A stretch of DNA of 64,000 nucleotides from Buddleja alternifolia (Eukaryota > Streptophyta > Magnoliopsida > Lamiales > Scrophulariaceae): NCBI GenBank assembly GCA_019426215.1, contig CM033396.1, forward strand, positions 35,206,503 through 35,270,502, read 5' to 3'. The position numbers were made by a program, and so were the translations under genes. Position 1 is the first letter of the stretch. The number at the start of each line of letters is the position of its first letter. Positions 1 through 10,342 of this stretch are shown here, piece by piece. The notes beneath the pieces were generated by a model. That model was not told the origin of the DNA, searched no databases, and was given only the letters and a program-made list of their open reading frames with translations.

Positions 1-1725
1 TACTGGTGAAAAGGTTTCCTCATAGTCAATGCCCTCCTTCTGACTATACCCTTTCGCCACTAGCCTGGCCCTATAGGTATCCACCTTGCCATCCGGACCT
101 ATCTTTCTCTTATAGATCCATTTGCATCCAATAGGTACAATACCTTTGGGAGGATCTACTAGATTCCAGACTTGGTTCGAATACATCGAATCCATTTCCA
201 CTTTCATAGCTTCATGCCATTTCGAAGAATCCATATCCATCATTGCCTGGTCATAACTAGAGGGATCGTCTCCATGGTTTCCTTCTGCTACTGCATGCAA
301 ATTATGCTCTCCTTGTAGCAGAGAACCATATCTCGCAGGCGGTTGAGATACTCTAGTAGACCTGCGCACTAATGGTTGTGTCGTTTCTGGGTCGAGTTGG
401 ATCTCTTGAACAGTGTCTTCCACAGGGGATTCATTTTGTTCTTGTAGAACAATACTTCTACTAGCTCCTTCTTCTCGAATGAATTCTTCTTCGAGAAAGA
501 TTGCCTGTAAGGCAACTATGAACCTTTGATCATCGGGAAGGTAGAAAAGGTATCCCATAGAATCCTCGGGATATCCAACGAATCGTCCTTTCATGGACCT
601 AACCTCCAATTTCTCTGCCTTGGTCTTTTTCACGTAAGCTGGGCAACCCCATATTCTTATGTGTTTCAGATTAGGCTTTCTTCCACGCCATATCTGATAT
701 GGTGTTCCAAGAACAGATTTGGAGGGACATCTATTCAAAATATGAGTAGTTGTAAGCAGCGTGTGTCCCCACAGTGAAATGGGCAAATTTGTGTAGCTGA
801 GCATAGATCGAACCATGTCCAACAGTGTTCGATTCCTTCGTTCTGCTACGCCATTCAATTGTGGAGTTGCTGGAGGAGTAAGCTGTAACAGTATGCCATG
901 TTCTCGAAGGAACTGGTCAAACTCTGCACTTATATATTCGCCACCGCGGTCAGACCGAAGTGTCTTTATATGATACTCGGTTTGGTTTTCGACTAAAGTC
1001 TTGAATTAAATGAATTTCTCCAATGATTCAGACTTGTACTTCATTAAATACACACAGACATACCTAGAATGGTCATCGGTAAATGTGATGAAGTACTGAA
1101 AACCACCGCGGGCCATATTTCCAAATGGTCCGCACACATCAGTATGAACTAGACCTAAGACTTCTGTGGCTCTTTCAAAATTCCCTGTGAAGGGGGACTT
1201 GGTCATTTTGCCTTGGATACAAGACTCACAAGTGGGATAGGGATCTGATCCCAATGAGTCTATGACTCTACCCTTTTCTAACTCGTGTAGTCTTTGGTCC
1301 CCGACATGACCTAGTTTTAAGTGCCACAGCTGTCTCAAGTTTGTACCATACCTTCTGCGTTTTCTTGTTACAGCGTTAACATTACAATCATTTTGGACAT
1401 TAATATAATATAAATCATTTATTAAAGACGCATTGCCAACACATTCATTTCTAAAATAAATGTCACAAGAATTGTTCATAAAGGAAAATAAATAACCTTT
1501 CCTGACTAAAACAGGAATTGAAACAATATTCTTAAGCCCGTTGGGCAAAACAAGGCAATTGTCTAAATATAATAAATGTCCAGATGATAAACTAAGGGAA
1601 GTGGTGCCAATGTGTAAAGCTGCTACACTATGACCGCTGCCAACATTGATCATCACTTCACCATGCTCCAGCTTCTTACTTCTTTCCAGCTCCTGATTCA
1701 TAACATATGTGAGCACTAGCCCCAA
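1..1725 (-). pseudogene. copia pol: GAG-pre-integrase, integrase, start of RT
   Basis: Read on minus, the frame is open from 1725 to the left edge except for one TAA at 1006-1008. The zinc-binding HLKLGH...CESC motif comes first. The integrase core then shows D in VHTDVCGPF, D in LRSDRGGEY and E in NGVAERRN, the DD35E triad. After a variable linker the RT opens with the KWIYKRK and ARLVAKGYSQ motifs and GIDYEETFSP at the left edge. The RT catalytic YVDD region is outside. The single stop lies just after the second integrase segment and would truncate the protein. Confidence 0.92.
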
Positions 1726-2554
1726 AGTCCAGAATCCAGGAAGTTGAAAATATGGTAACAGAACAATTTGTTTCTAAAACATTAAGTTCCATACCTGAAG
1801 TAATCTTTGCTTTCAGCTTAGGGCAGTCATTTTTCCAGTTGTCCACCTCTTGGCAGTGAATACATGTTGTTGCAATTCTTGGGCGCTTCTTTCCCCTTCT
1901 ATGGTTATCAGAAGTAACGCCGAGCAGTCCACTTAGAGGTAAATCATCTTCCAATTCCTTTCTCATGAGAGCTTGTATGTAAACAAGTCTGTCTTTAAGA
2001 TCCATTAAGGAACCTCCCAGGTCATCAACTTCAAAGTCAGTGACAAAAGCAGAAAAGGACTTGGGAAGAGATTGAAGAATAAGGTTTACTTGTAGATGAA
2101 AATCCATGAAATTTCCCAGAGTCTGGAGTCTTTCAATCATGGATATCATGTTCATAACATGACTTGCTATTTCATCATTTTCTCCCATTCTTGCTTGGAA
2201 AAGTTCCTTCGATAAATAATATCGAATTGATTTTCCATGTTCCCCGAACATTTCCTCCAAATGAAGCATGATGGATTTGGGATTCTCCATATCCAAATGA
2301 ATATATCTCAATTCCTTGCTCATTGACTTCAACATGTAACTGGTGACCTTTTGAGCATCAGAATTCCATTTCTTGTTGATTTTGAGAACAGATGTTCCAT
2401 TTTCAGCCCCAGGGAAAATTGGACCATCTTCTTCTAAAATATGCTCAAGTGATTTCTTTCTGAGACTAGCTCTTAGCTTCTTGACCCAGTCACTGTAGTT
2501 TGGTCCAGTGGGGACATTTTTCTTAAGCATTTTTAACAACGAGTTATTAACCAT
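1676..2554 (-). pseudogene. copia gag with zinc knuckle and protease start
   Basis: The first ~200 residues match the UBN2-type Gag of plant copia elements (GPNYSDWVKKLRASL near the start). A CCHC-like knuckle follows, but its histidine is replaced by asparagine (C-x2-C-x4-N-x4-C). The protease motif reads WILDFGASAHIC where WILDSGAS is usual, so the catalytic D-S-G triplet is altered. Immediately after it the frame runs to a stop, while the continuation lies in the overlapping frame that starts at 1725. A frameshift therefore separates gag from pol in this copy. The start is the first Met of the open frame. Confidence 0.88.
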
Positions 2555-4345
2555 TTTGAGAGAGATAATATAACTGCAGAAAACAACAAGATTCTATTAG
2601 ATAATTATGTTGTACCCAAGTAAAAATTAGGACTTTAATTTTTGACTTGGCTCCCACTACATTTTTCGAACCATTGCACTCCCACTGCAATGAACGAAAA
2701 TCTCGTTGGAAAGATTTCATAGTGAGTGATTGAGTTTTTCAAAAATTTCAATGAGTTGCAATCTGTAACGATGTATGGCTTATTGGAACTTTTGAAGTGA
2801 CATGCCATGTCAACCAGTCCTACTGACGATTCAATCTGCCTTTGGCTCATGGATCACTCAACCTCAGCCTGTAACGAAATATTGGTGGTGATCCATCTAA
2901 GTACTTTCCCATCAACTCCTATCGATCTAACAGTTGAATCTTATCTTGCAACTTGTAACGGTGATATGGGATAAGATTTGCTTCGACCGATGGCATCAAA
3001 TGCACTTGAAGAGATATGGATTATGAATTAATGCATAACCCCCATTAGTCGGGACGATGCCATGCATAACTCATAATCCCATCTTTTCCAAGTTTGATGG
3101 AGAGCCAGGATATCCAATATCCCTTACTTACTTAGTATTTAAAGTGGGAGAATTTTTGAAAAATTAAGGTCTCACTTTGCACATTAATTTATTACGCGCA
3201 TATATGGATCATAATCATGCATGCATAGAAAAATCTAGTTATTCTAACAACATGCATTTCCATGGACATTTTAGATTGATCTAAGCCAATAGATCATTCA
3301 GGGGGATAGGGGTCTATTATCAATCTAATTTCTAATAGATCTTTGGGCTCCAAGCTAGAAAAGGTCCTACCTCTATTTTACACAACTCAGAAAGCGCCTT
3401 ATACATTATACTACCATAATTAAAAGTACAAGTTGGCGGGCAATTGCCCAATACAACCCAGATAATACCAAAGCGGTAAAACCCTAAGTCCATGGAAGCA
3501 TCCACCACAACATCCATCAAAGCATGTAAGTAAACTATTTAAGTTTATGTTGGTTTTAAGTTTAAAATCGAAAAGAAATTCAAAAACCGATTAAATCTAA
3601 TTTAATTAGAAGAGATGAATTTTGATTTCAATTTTAAAGGGAAATAAATCCAATTTATTATTTAGGAAATAAGTCAAACCTATTCCTTATTTATTTTGGA
3701 AAAATATAATCAACCTTAAATAAATCTTATTTATTTAGTTGTCGCAAATCATAAATAAAAATGCAATTTAATTTATGATATTATTAAATCCAATTTAATA
3801 TTAGAGTCAAATCCAATTTAACTTAATTAAATCCAATTTAATTTTAAGAAAAACATTTTCGGAAAAAATAGTTTTGACAAATCACGGGTCGAATTTGTCT
3901 ATTAGGGTCAAACCCTAATATTTATTAATTTATATATTTATTTAAATATAAAATATATAAATATATATATATATACACTGGGCCGGGCACGGATGTGCGC
4001 CAGGCTAAGGCCCAGCGCATGCGCACTGAGCCTTGCCCAGCTCACGGCTAGGGCGGCATAAGTTTCCGCCGCCACCCTCCTTTTTCCCTTTTTTTTTTTT
4101 GTTTTTCTTTGATTACACGAATGGGGTGGTGCTCGCGTGTGTTTCAAAAACACATGGTGGTACCACACCGATTTACTGTTGCCAACGACGAAAAACATGT
4201 AATCATGCGACGATTTCAAGGCAATAAATATTTTCAAAATTTCAGATTTAACATCGAATATTAAATACATAAAATCAAATTTTATAAAAATTCAATTTTA
4301 ACCAACATAATCTTAAATGCAAAAAATCATCAGATACGTTTAAGT
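2555..4345 (-). other. copia 5' leader, noncoding
   Basis: This is a 1.8-kb stretch between the PBS and gag. It is AT-rich, with several short reading frames (one of 71 codons at 2635-2850) that match nothing I recognise. Long untranslated leaders occur in some plant copia lineages. An old insertion inside the leader cannot be excluded, but I see no terminal repeats that would mark one. Confidence 0.5.
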
Positions 4346-4360
4346 CGGCTCTGATACCAC
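4346..4360 (-). other. primer binding site, initiator tRNA-Met
   Basis: On the minus strand the bases directly after the LTR read GTGGTATCAGAGCCG. This contains the TGGTATCAGAGC core complementary to the 3' end of initiator tRNA-Met, the usual copia primer. Its position fixes the inner LTR boundary at 4361. Confidence 0.9.
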
Positions 4361-6025
4361 TGTTAGGAATCCCGTACAGTAAAAACAGAGAATTGCAGCG
4401 GAAGATTCGAGGATTTCTACCCGTAGATCACAAAAATAGATCTGATGATTTTTCATGGGTTTCGCGAAATTTAGAATAAATAAACATACCCTTTTGATTC
4501 GTTTATTGATTCTGCAGAACAACAATCCTCTAAGGGCTCCTGTCTCTAAAGCTTCACGCGAAACGAGCCTTCCAAAGATCCCGAAACTCCTCCTTTTTGA
4601 CAATGATGGACGGCTAGAGAGGAGAGAGGGGAGAGAGTTCTTTTTTCTTTTGTGTTGTGTAATGTTATCTTGTCACCTAGGGTTTGTTCCACTATAGGAG
4701 TCCTATTTAAACTTAACTAACTTGTGGAACAAGTTGAAGGCCACTCCAAAGAACCCTAGAGTGGCCGCCCCATTTAGGGCTTTCTTTGGACTGGGTGGGC
4801 TTTTAATTGGCTTGTCTAATTTCTAGCCCATCTGCATATATTTAAATTTAAATCCAATTTAAATATAATATATACTATTAATTAATTTCAATTAATTAAT
4901 ATACTAATTAAATAATTTAATCTAATCTAATTAAATTAATTATTTAATTAATTGATTTAATCTAATTAAATCAATCAGTCCATTTAATTTTTTCTAAAAA
5001 ATTTACACAAAAAGATACACCCCGCTTGTTTCTTATAGCGCGACTCTTTAGGTTCGTCTCAATTGGCAAAGGGAGGAATTACCTATGGATGTGAATGTCA
5101 TCTAGTCAGTCCCGTGGACTCACATCGTAACCCAATTGAGTACGAAATGAATGAATCATTTTACGAACCTCTTGACCATAAATACCGTAAGAGTATAAGC
5201 CCTTCACTGACGTATCCCGATCAAGTGAGAGTCATGGAAAATGTCAAACTCACTAAACTTGATACTGTGCATTAGATTATAGCATAATGAAATTGCTAAA
5301 CAACCCTCAATGTCCCACATGAGTTAGTTGTTTATGTTTCGGCCAAAGACTTATAATTTCATTAGCCTATAATCGCACAGGATACTTTCTCGTTTATTAT
5401 CGAGACAGTGAATCACATCTTGGCGATCACTGATCAACTGCTACTTGTCTCATTGGTATCGCACTTCAAGGTCGGCCCCACCGACAGGTGATATGGGCCT
5501 AACTACTCTGGTAACAGATCCAATAATATAAGCACATTGATCATGAACCCTCAGGTCTAAGGCTCACGCATACTATTATGATCAGTAATCCAATCATTGA
5601 CAGTCACTGAGTAAATACCCATGCGATCGGATTACTACGAGTTGTGTTCGAATATGTCAATTCCATTGATATATCTATGATACCTGCTCCCACTATCCCT
5701 ATAGTGTTCGACTGACACTCATCGACAGAGCATGTGTCATACAAGTCGAATCTTAATGTCCAATCAAGATTCTTTGACTTGCGAACCCTTTTAAGTGATA
5801 AGGTGTAAGACTCTTCCCATGCCACGTCTTTATTCCATAAAGGGAAAAGAGTCAAACCTTTATTCACATGGACTATATGTTCAATACTTATTTAGATGCC
5901 GTAAAGATTTATATGAACAAAATATAAATGCCTTTATTAATTTATTCTCAATAGTTTGTACAACATAATAAGATACCCTAATCTAACTATTTGTCCTCAT
6001 TGGCACCTAGGGCATATACCTAACA
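4361..6025 (-). repeat. copia 5' LTR (LTR-A), 1665 bp
   Basis: The terminal inverted repeats TGTTAGG (4361) and CCTAACA (ending 6025) bound a sequence whose inner edge is set by the PBS. Large parts recur in opposite orientation at 6026-6445 plus 13860-14588, and at 59098-60613, so this is a multi-copy family here. Within it 5041-5460 is the most conserved block. A promoter-like CTATTTAAAC lies near 4700 on the minus strand. Confidence 0.9.
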
Positions 6026-6445
6026 GATCTCAATGAGACAAGTAGTAGTTGTGTGGTGATTGCCAAGATGAGATTCACTGTCTCGATAGGAAACGAGAAT
6101 GTATCATGTGCAATCATAGGTAAATGAAATGACAAGTCTTTGGCCAAAGCAAATAAACTAACTCGTGTGGAACACGAAGGGTAGTTTGGTAATTTCATCT
6201 TACTATGATCTATTGCACAATATCGAGTCTTGTGAGTTTGGCATATTCCATGACTCTCACTCGATCGGGATACGTCAGTGAAGGGCTTATACTCATATAG
6301 TATTTATGATCTAGAGGTTCGTAATGATACAATCATTTTTGTACTCGATTGGGCTACGATGTGGGTCCACGGGACTGGTTAGGTGACACCCACATCCCTT
6401 GGTATCCTCCCATTGCCAGTCGAGACGAACCTAGAGAGTCACGCT

Positions 6446-8017
6446 TGACACGACAAAATCCTAGCAAGAGAACTAGGTCGCGTAAGTAGTAAAGTGGATT
6501 TCTAAGTCCGGGGTTATCGTATCCGCAGGGACAACTATAATCTAAGTACCAAGACTACTATATTACTCAATTCTAAGTTAAATCGGTCGATAGAAAGGTT
6601 GATTAACTAATTAATAAATACTAGAAAATAAACTAAGGCAACGTCACACCAAATAAAGGGAGGAAACAATAGAGAGAAGCGATCAAGGCACATGGTTCAA
6701 CCGATTATGCATTTAGATTGTGATTTAGGTTCTATTGGATTATTAGATTGATTTAGCTAAGGCGAAATTCCCTAACGTACGTACTACCCAATCTCTTGGC
6801 ATAGCAACCCTACCCTTGGTAACGATTTCCTATATATCTCTATATGAAAACCCGATTAACGAGGATGCATTTAAGGTCTAGGAATTCCCCACGTGAATGG
6901 AAAGCCACCTAAAGAAACCGAGTCTATCTCTAGTCGGTTTAACTATAGGGTATTCAATGTTTATATATTCCCTAGGTTATTATCTCTCGATCTCTAACCT
7001 AGGCATTTTATCAAACACTTGGTGATCAAGCAAATGTAGCATTGAGATCAAATATTGAATACATAGCTAAAACCAAAATTAATCCAATAAACACCAACAA
7101 ATCAACAATCAAAATAACATAAACGGCCTATCCATGGCCTCAATCAAACAAATTTAGCTCATATTCATGTCAAAAGTGCAAATATAAATCATACAAGTCA
7201 TAGGAGATTTGAACAAATTCAAGAAACAAATATGTAAAAACTCCCTAATTCTTGTAGAGATGTGGATTTCTTGTTGAATTCTCCATGTTTTGACCTTTAA
7301 TCTTCTCTTCTAAGCTCTCCCTCTCTCTATTTTCGTGTGGTTGCTGATATCCAAGGTGAGTTAGGGTAAAAAATGGCTAAAAGGGGTATTTATAGACCAA
7401 CCCGCTGGCTCGAACGCCGTGGCGTTCGCTTGTTGAACGCCTCGGCGTTGGCTACTGCATGTGAACGCCGCGGCGTTCGTCCCCTGCTGCTTCAGCCAGT
7501 TTTGGTAAACTTCGCATAACTTTCTCTACCGATGTCGGAATTCACTGATTCAAGTTGCTGTAGAATCCTAAAACAAAGATCTACAACTCTCCAGAAGACA
7601 CTAGGGCCGAAATCAAACGTTAAAGATGACAAAATTGTCTCACAAGTCACTGAATGAGAAAACTCCATCGTAAGACGTCTCTTCCGATGACGTTTTCACC
7701 TCCTTCCCTACATATCTGATCTTTGTCTTCAACATAAGAAATGTACCTTTGCCTCTTATCTTTCCATTGGTAAATCAAGTGTGTAATTTGGACATGGGTA
7801 GAGAACTCTATTCAATAAACTCTATCACTGCGCAGACAGTTTGTATCTTTATGCATGATTTACCTTCAATCCTTGTTCTTTTCCTCCAAATGTTATGTTA
7901 TTCTATAAAATATGAGAAGACAAGGATCAAAGCATCATATGTGATCAAATTATCAAGGAAACAATCAAAACTAAGTCGATAAACGGTGGAAAACTAGTGT
8001 AAAAATAACATATATCA
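6446..8017 (-). repeat. gypsy-1 3' LTR (left), 1572 bp
   Basis: Nearly identical to the right LTR (12264-13854). By eye I count about five substitutions, several 1-bp indels and one 22-bp indel in the palindrome array. On the minus strand a TATA box (TATAAATA, 7387-7394) sits just downstream of the palindrome array (7411-7478). Confidence 0.93.
7387..7478 (-). promoter_or_regulatory. LTR promoter: GC palindrome array next to a TATA box
   Basis: Three copies of a palindrome related to GAACGCCGCGGCGTTC start near 7412, 7435 and 7463; the third is perfect. On minus they lie immediately upstream of TATAAATA (7387-7394). The right LTR has the same layout with a fourth, slightly broken copy (13228-13316; TATA at 13203-13210). 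The GC-rich block is sharply different from its AT-rich surroundings. Position suggests a transcription-factor or promoter-proximal role; that is inference. Confidence 0.6.
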
Positions 8018-8054
8018 ACTACCCCCAAACTTAGCATTGATCGTCCTCGATCAA
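8018..8054 (-). other. polypurine tract with adjacent stem-loop
   Basis: On minus, the bases just before the 3' LTR include AAGTTTGGGGGTAG, a standard plus-strand priming tract. Directly upstream is an inverted repeat TTGATCG-(4 nt)-CGATCAA at 8037-8054. The same arrangement, with different stem sequence, precedes the 3' LTR of the gypsy element on the right (54495-54531). Confidence 0.75.
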
Positions 8055-9532
8055 ATACAATCAAACACACATATGATGATTGAAAATTTCATTTGCCAAT
8101 TCACACACATAAGAGCAAGCATTATACCTTCAAAAACGATTATGAAAAGCTACACGATGCTTTGAACATTCAACAATTTGAAAACCTCACAAAATCTTAG
8201 TTTCCATCTCTATATCATGAACTCCCACATCCATATTCATGTCAAGAGCGCACTTTAGAAAAGATTATGCAAATCAATTGGAAGGTAAAGACATTGAAAC
8301 AATTCAATATTCGTTAACTCATCGGTGTGTATAAAGTGCAAAAGTCACAATCAAAAGGTCTTTCCGGCTTGTAATGTAAGGCTAGGTGATGGCTAGGACC
8401 GGAAGATATGGATAAAGTGACTAAGTCAAGAGAGCCTATGACTCAAAATCATCGAGCTAAATTCTCATATAAACCATATAAACTTTCACAACTTATCACT
8501 TATCCCTTTTTCATTCTCTTTTGCCTTTCAACTTACAACCCCCAAACTTGTTTCTTTTCATATTGGGTTGTACACAGATTTCCAAGCCAAATGATCCAAT
8601 TGAGTGCCAAGATCAAAGCCTAGTCAAGAGCACATTTTTTTTCTTTTTTTTTTTCATATATATCTCTCTCTCGACTATTTAGCCCATTGCTCAAGTTTCA
8701 TTTCATCCCCTTTTTTTACATAATACTTCAAACCTCAAATATCCCAACATGGCCAAAACATCACTATCTAACTCACATACATTCAAATCAAAACAAGGTG
8801 ACTACCCATATTCAAGTCAAATGATATGAAGTTCTAAACTCTCTTGATTAGGTGCAAGACATTGTTTTTCTTTTAGGGTAGAAGGTGGTTGTCGTGGCTT
8901 ATGAAATAAAGACGAATGGTGGTTTCTAGTGTGCTTAGCACACTCCATTCTTATCAATACGGCTCAAATCAAGGTCTAGAGATTATGCAATATAGAGAAG
9001 GCCAAAATGTAAGGCTAACAACAATGAAAGATGGCCTAAATCATTTTATGACTTACAACATTAATACACACTTCATAGTCAACAAAATTGAAAGTCCAAA
9101 GTTTTAAATCCTCAAAAAAAAAAATTGCATAAGCATGACTAAAAAGGGCTTTCAAGTCACAACATATGACATGTTAACCACAGATAAGGGACTTTGACTT
9201 CGAGAGAGTAGAGATATTCAAACGCATTATGCTCTATGCAAGGGTGCACCAATTCATGAATCTATATCAACAAGGTTGTACCCCCAAACTTAAATTAAAC
9301 ATTGTCCTCAATGTTCATGAAATAAATGCAAGGTGAGAGGGATAAGCGATACAACCTGAAATGGAGAGAAATGGAGGGAGCACGGTGGTGGGCTCATATC
9401 CCAGGATCAAACCGTGAGCAAAACCTGAAAGAAATAGTTCTCTAGGAAATCACATCAACAATAAGACAGAAGAGAAAGCAAGCTAAAGACAAAAAGGAAA
9501 AAAAAATAAAAATATAAAATAAAATAACGAAG
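8055..9532 (-). other. gypsy-1 3' noncoding region
   Basis: This is 1.5 kb between the protease and the polypurine tract, with no long reading frame and no RT or integrase motif on either strand. It contains a second stem-loop (AACATTG-4 nt-CAATGTT, 9298-9315) beside a second G-tract (AAGTTTGGGGGTAC on minus, about 9279-9292). The pair resembles the terminal PPT module and could be an extra priming site or a relic of duplication. Confidence 0.6.
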
Positions 9533-9550
9533 CTTGGGTTGCCTCCCAAG
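9533..9550 (-). other. conserved stem-loop CTTGGGAGGCAACCCAAG
   Basis: On minus the 18-mer CTTGGGAGGCAACCCAAG forms a 6-bp stem with a 6-nt loop, preceded by AAGCGCTT. The identical 18-mer, also preceded by AAGCGCTT, occurs downstream of pol in the right-hand gypsy element (52916-52933). It sits here just after the protease, where pol should be, so the pol deletion stops short of it. Confidence 0.75.
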
Positions 9551-9597
9551 AAGCGCTTGTTTAAAGTCATTAGCTTGACTCTTTTTTATTTTCTTCT

Positions 9598-10304
9598 TCA
9601 CCCAATACCAGTGGTACCCTTAGTAAACATTTGATCGAGGCCTTGTTTAAACTTCACAGTCTTCTTATCTTTTGTAGCCATTTCTCTCAAGGACTCGCCT
9701 ACAGGTACGACTTGGTAAACATGATGAATGGTAGAAAAGTGTTTTGTTTCATTAGACAAGTCAAATTTCACCTCTTCTTCTCCAACTTTGAAAGTTAATT
9801 TACCATGCTTAACATCAATAATTGCTCCAGCTGTGGCTAAGAAAGGTCGTCCCAAAATAATGGGGACCTCAGCATCGTTGGCTATGTCCAGTATTATGAA
9901 ATCGACTGGAATGATAAGATTTTTCACCTTGACCAAAATGTTCTCTAAGATGCCTACAGGGTGCTTGACCGAGCGATCCGCCAATTGCAAGGAGATTGTA
10001 GTGGGTTTTAAGTTCGTGAATCCGAGCTCCCTACACACAGATAAGGGCATGAGTGAAACACTAGCACCTAAATCACATAAAGATTTTGAAAAATTCAAAT
10101 GACCAATAGTGCAAGGTATAGAGAAACTCCTGGATCTCTTAGTTTTGGCGGAAGCATGTTTTGTAGAATTGTTGCACATTCCACCGTAGTAGGCATCGTA
10201 TCATGCTCTTCCACCTTTCTTTTCTTGGAGATGATCTCTTTAAGAAATTTAGCATAGTTGGGCATTTGTGATAAAACATCTACAAGAGGAATATCAATAC
10301 GCAA
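9598..10304 (-). pseudogene. gypsy-1 protease
   Basis: The retropepsin-like domain shows SIPCTIGHLNFSKSLCDLGAS, then LQLADRSVKHP and the flap-end motif ILGRPFLAT. The active-site triplet is D-L-G; DLGAS is common in this lineage of plant gypsy elements, so it may not be a defect. The N-terminal part (10304-10095, MPNYAKFLKEIISKK) and the protease body (10179-9598) are in different frames, so one frameshift separates them. The frame ends shortly after the domain where RT would follow. Confidence 0.85.
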
Positions 10305-10342
10305 TTGTTTAAAAATATCAAGAAACTTAGCAAATTGCTTAT

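Larger units (their letters stand above)
1..6025 (-). mobile_element. Ty1/copia LTR retrotransposon, partial (5' LTR to RT)
   Basis: The element reads on the minus strand from the 5' LTR (4361-6025) through PBS, leader, gag, protease, integrase and the first part of reverse transcriptase, and runs off the left edge. The order integrase before RT is diagnostic of Ty1/copia. The LTR ends are TGTTAGG...CCTAACA and the PBS matches initiator tRNA-Met. The copy is inactive: frameshift at gag/pol, altered protease site and a stop in integrase. The 3' LTR and second TSD lie outside the window; the candidate 5-bp target site next to the LTR is GATCT (6026-6030). Confidence 0.93.

Noticed and set aside
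5063..5275. 70-codon open frame with ordinary composition in LTR-A
   Set aside because: It lies in a conserved noncoding block of the copia LTR, is not open in the other LTR copies, and has no domain.
9598..10179. D-L-G instead of D-S-G in gypsy-1 protease as a lethal mutation
   Set aside because: DLGAS is frequent in this lineage of plant gypsy proteases, so I do not count it as evidence of decay, unlike the DFG of the copia copy.
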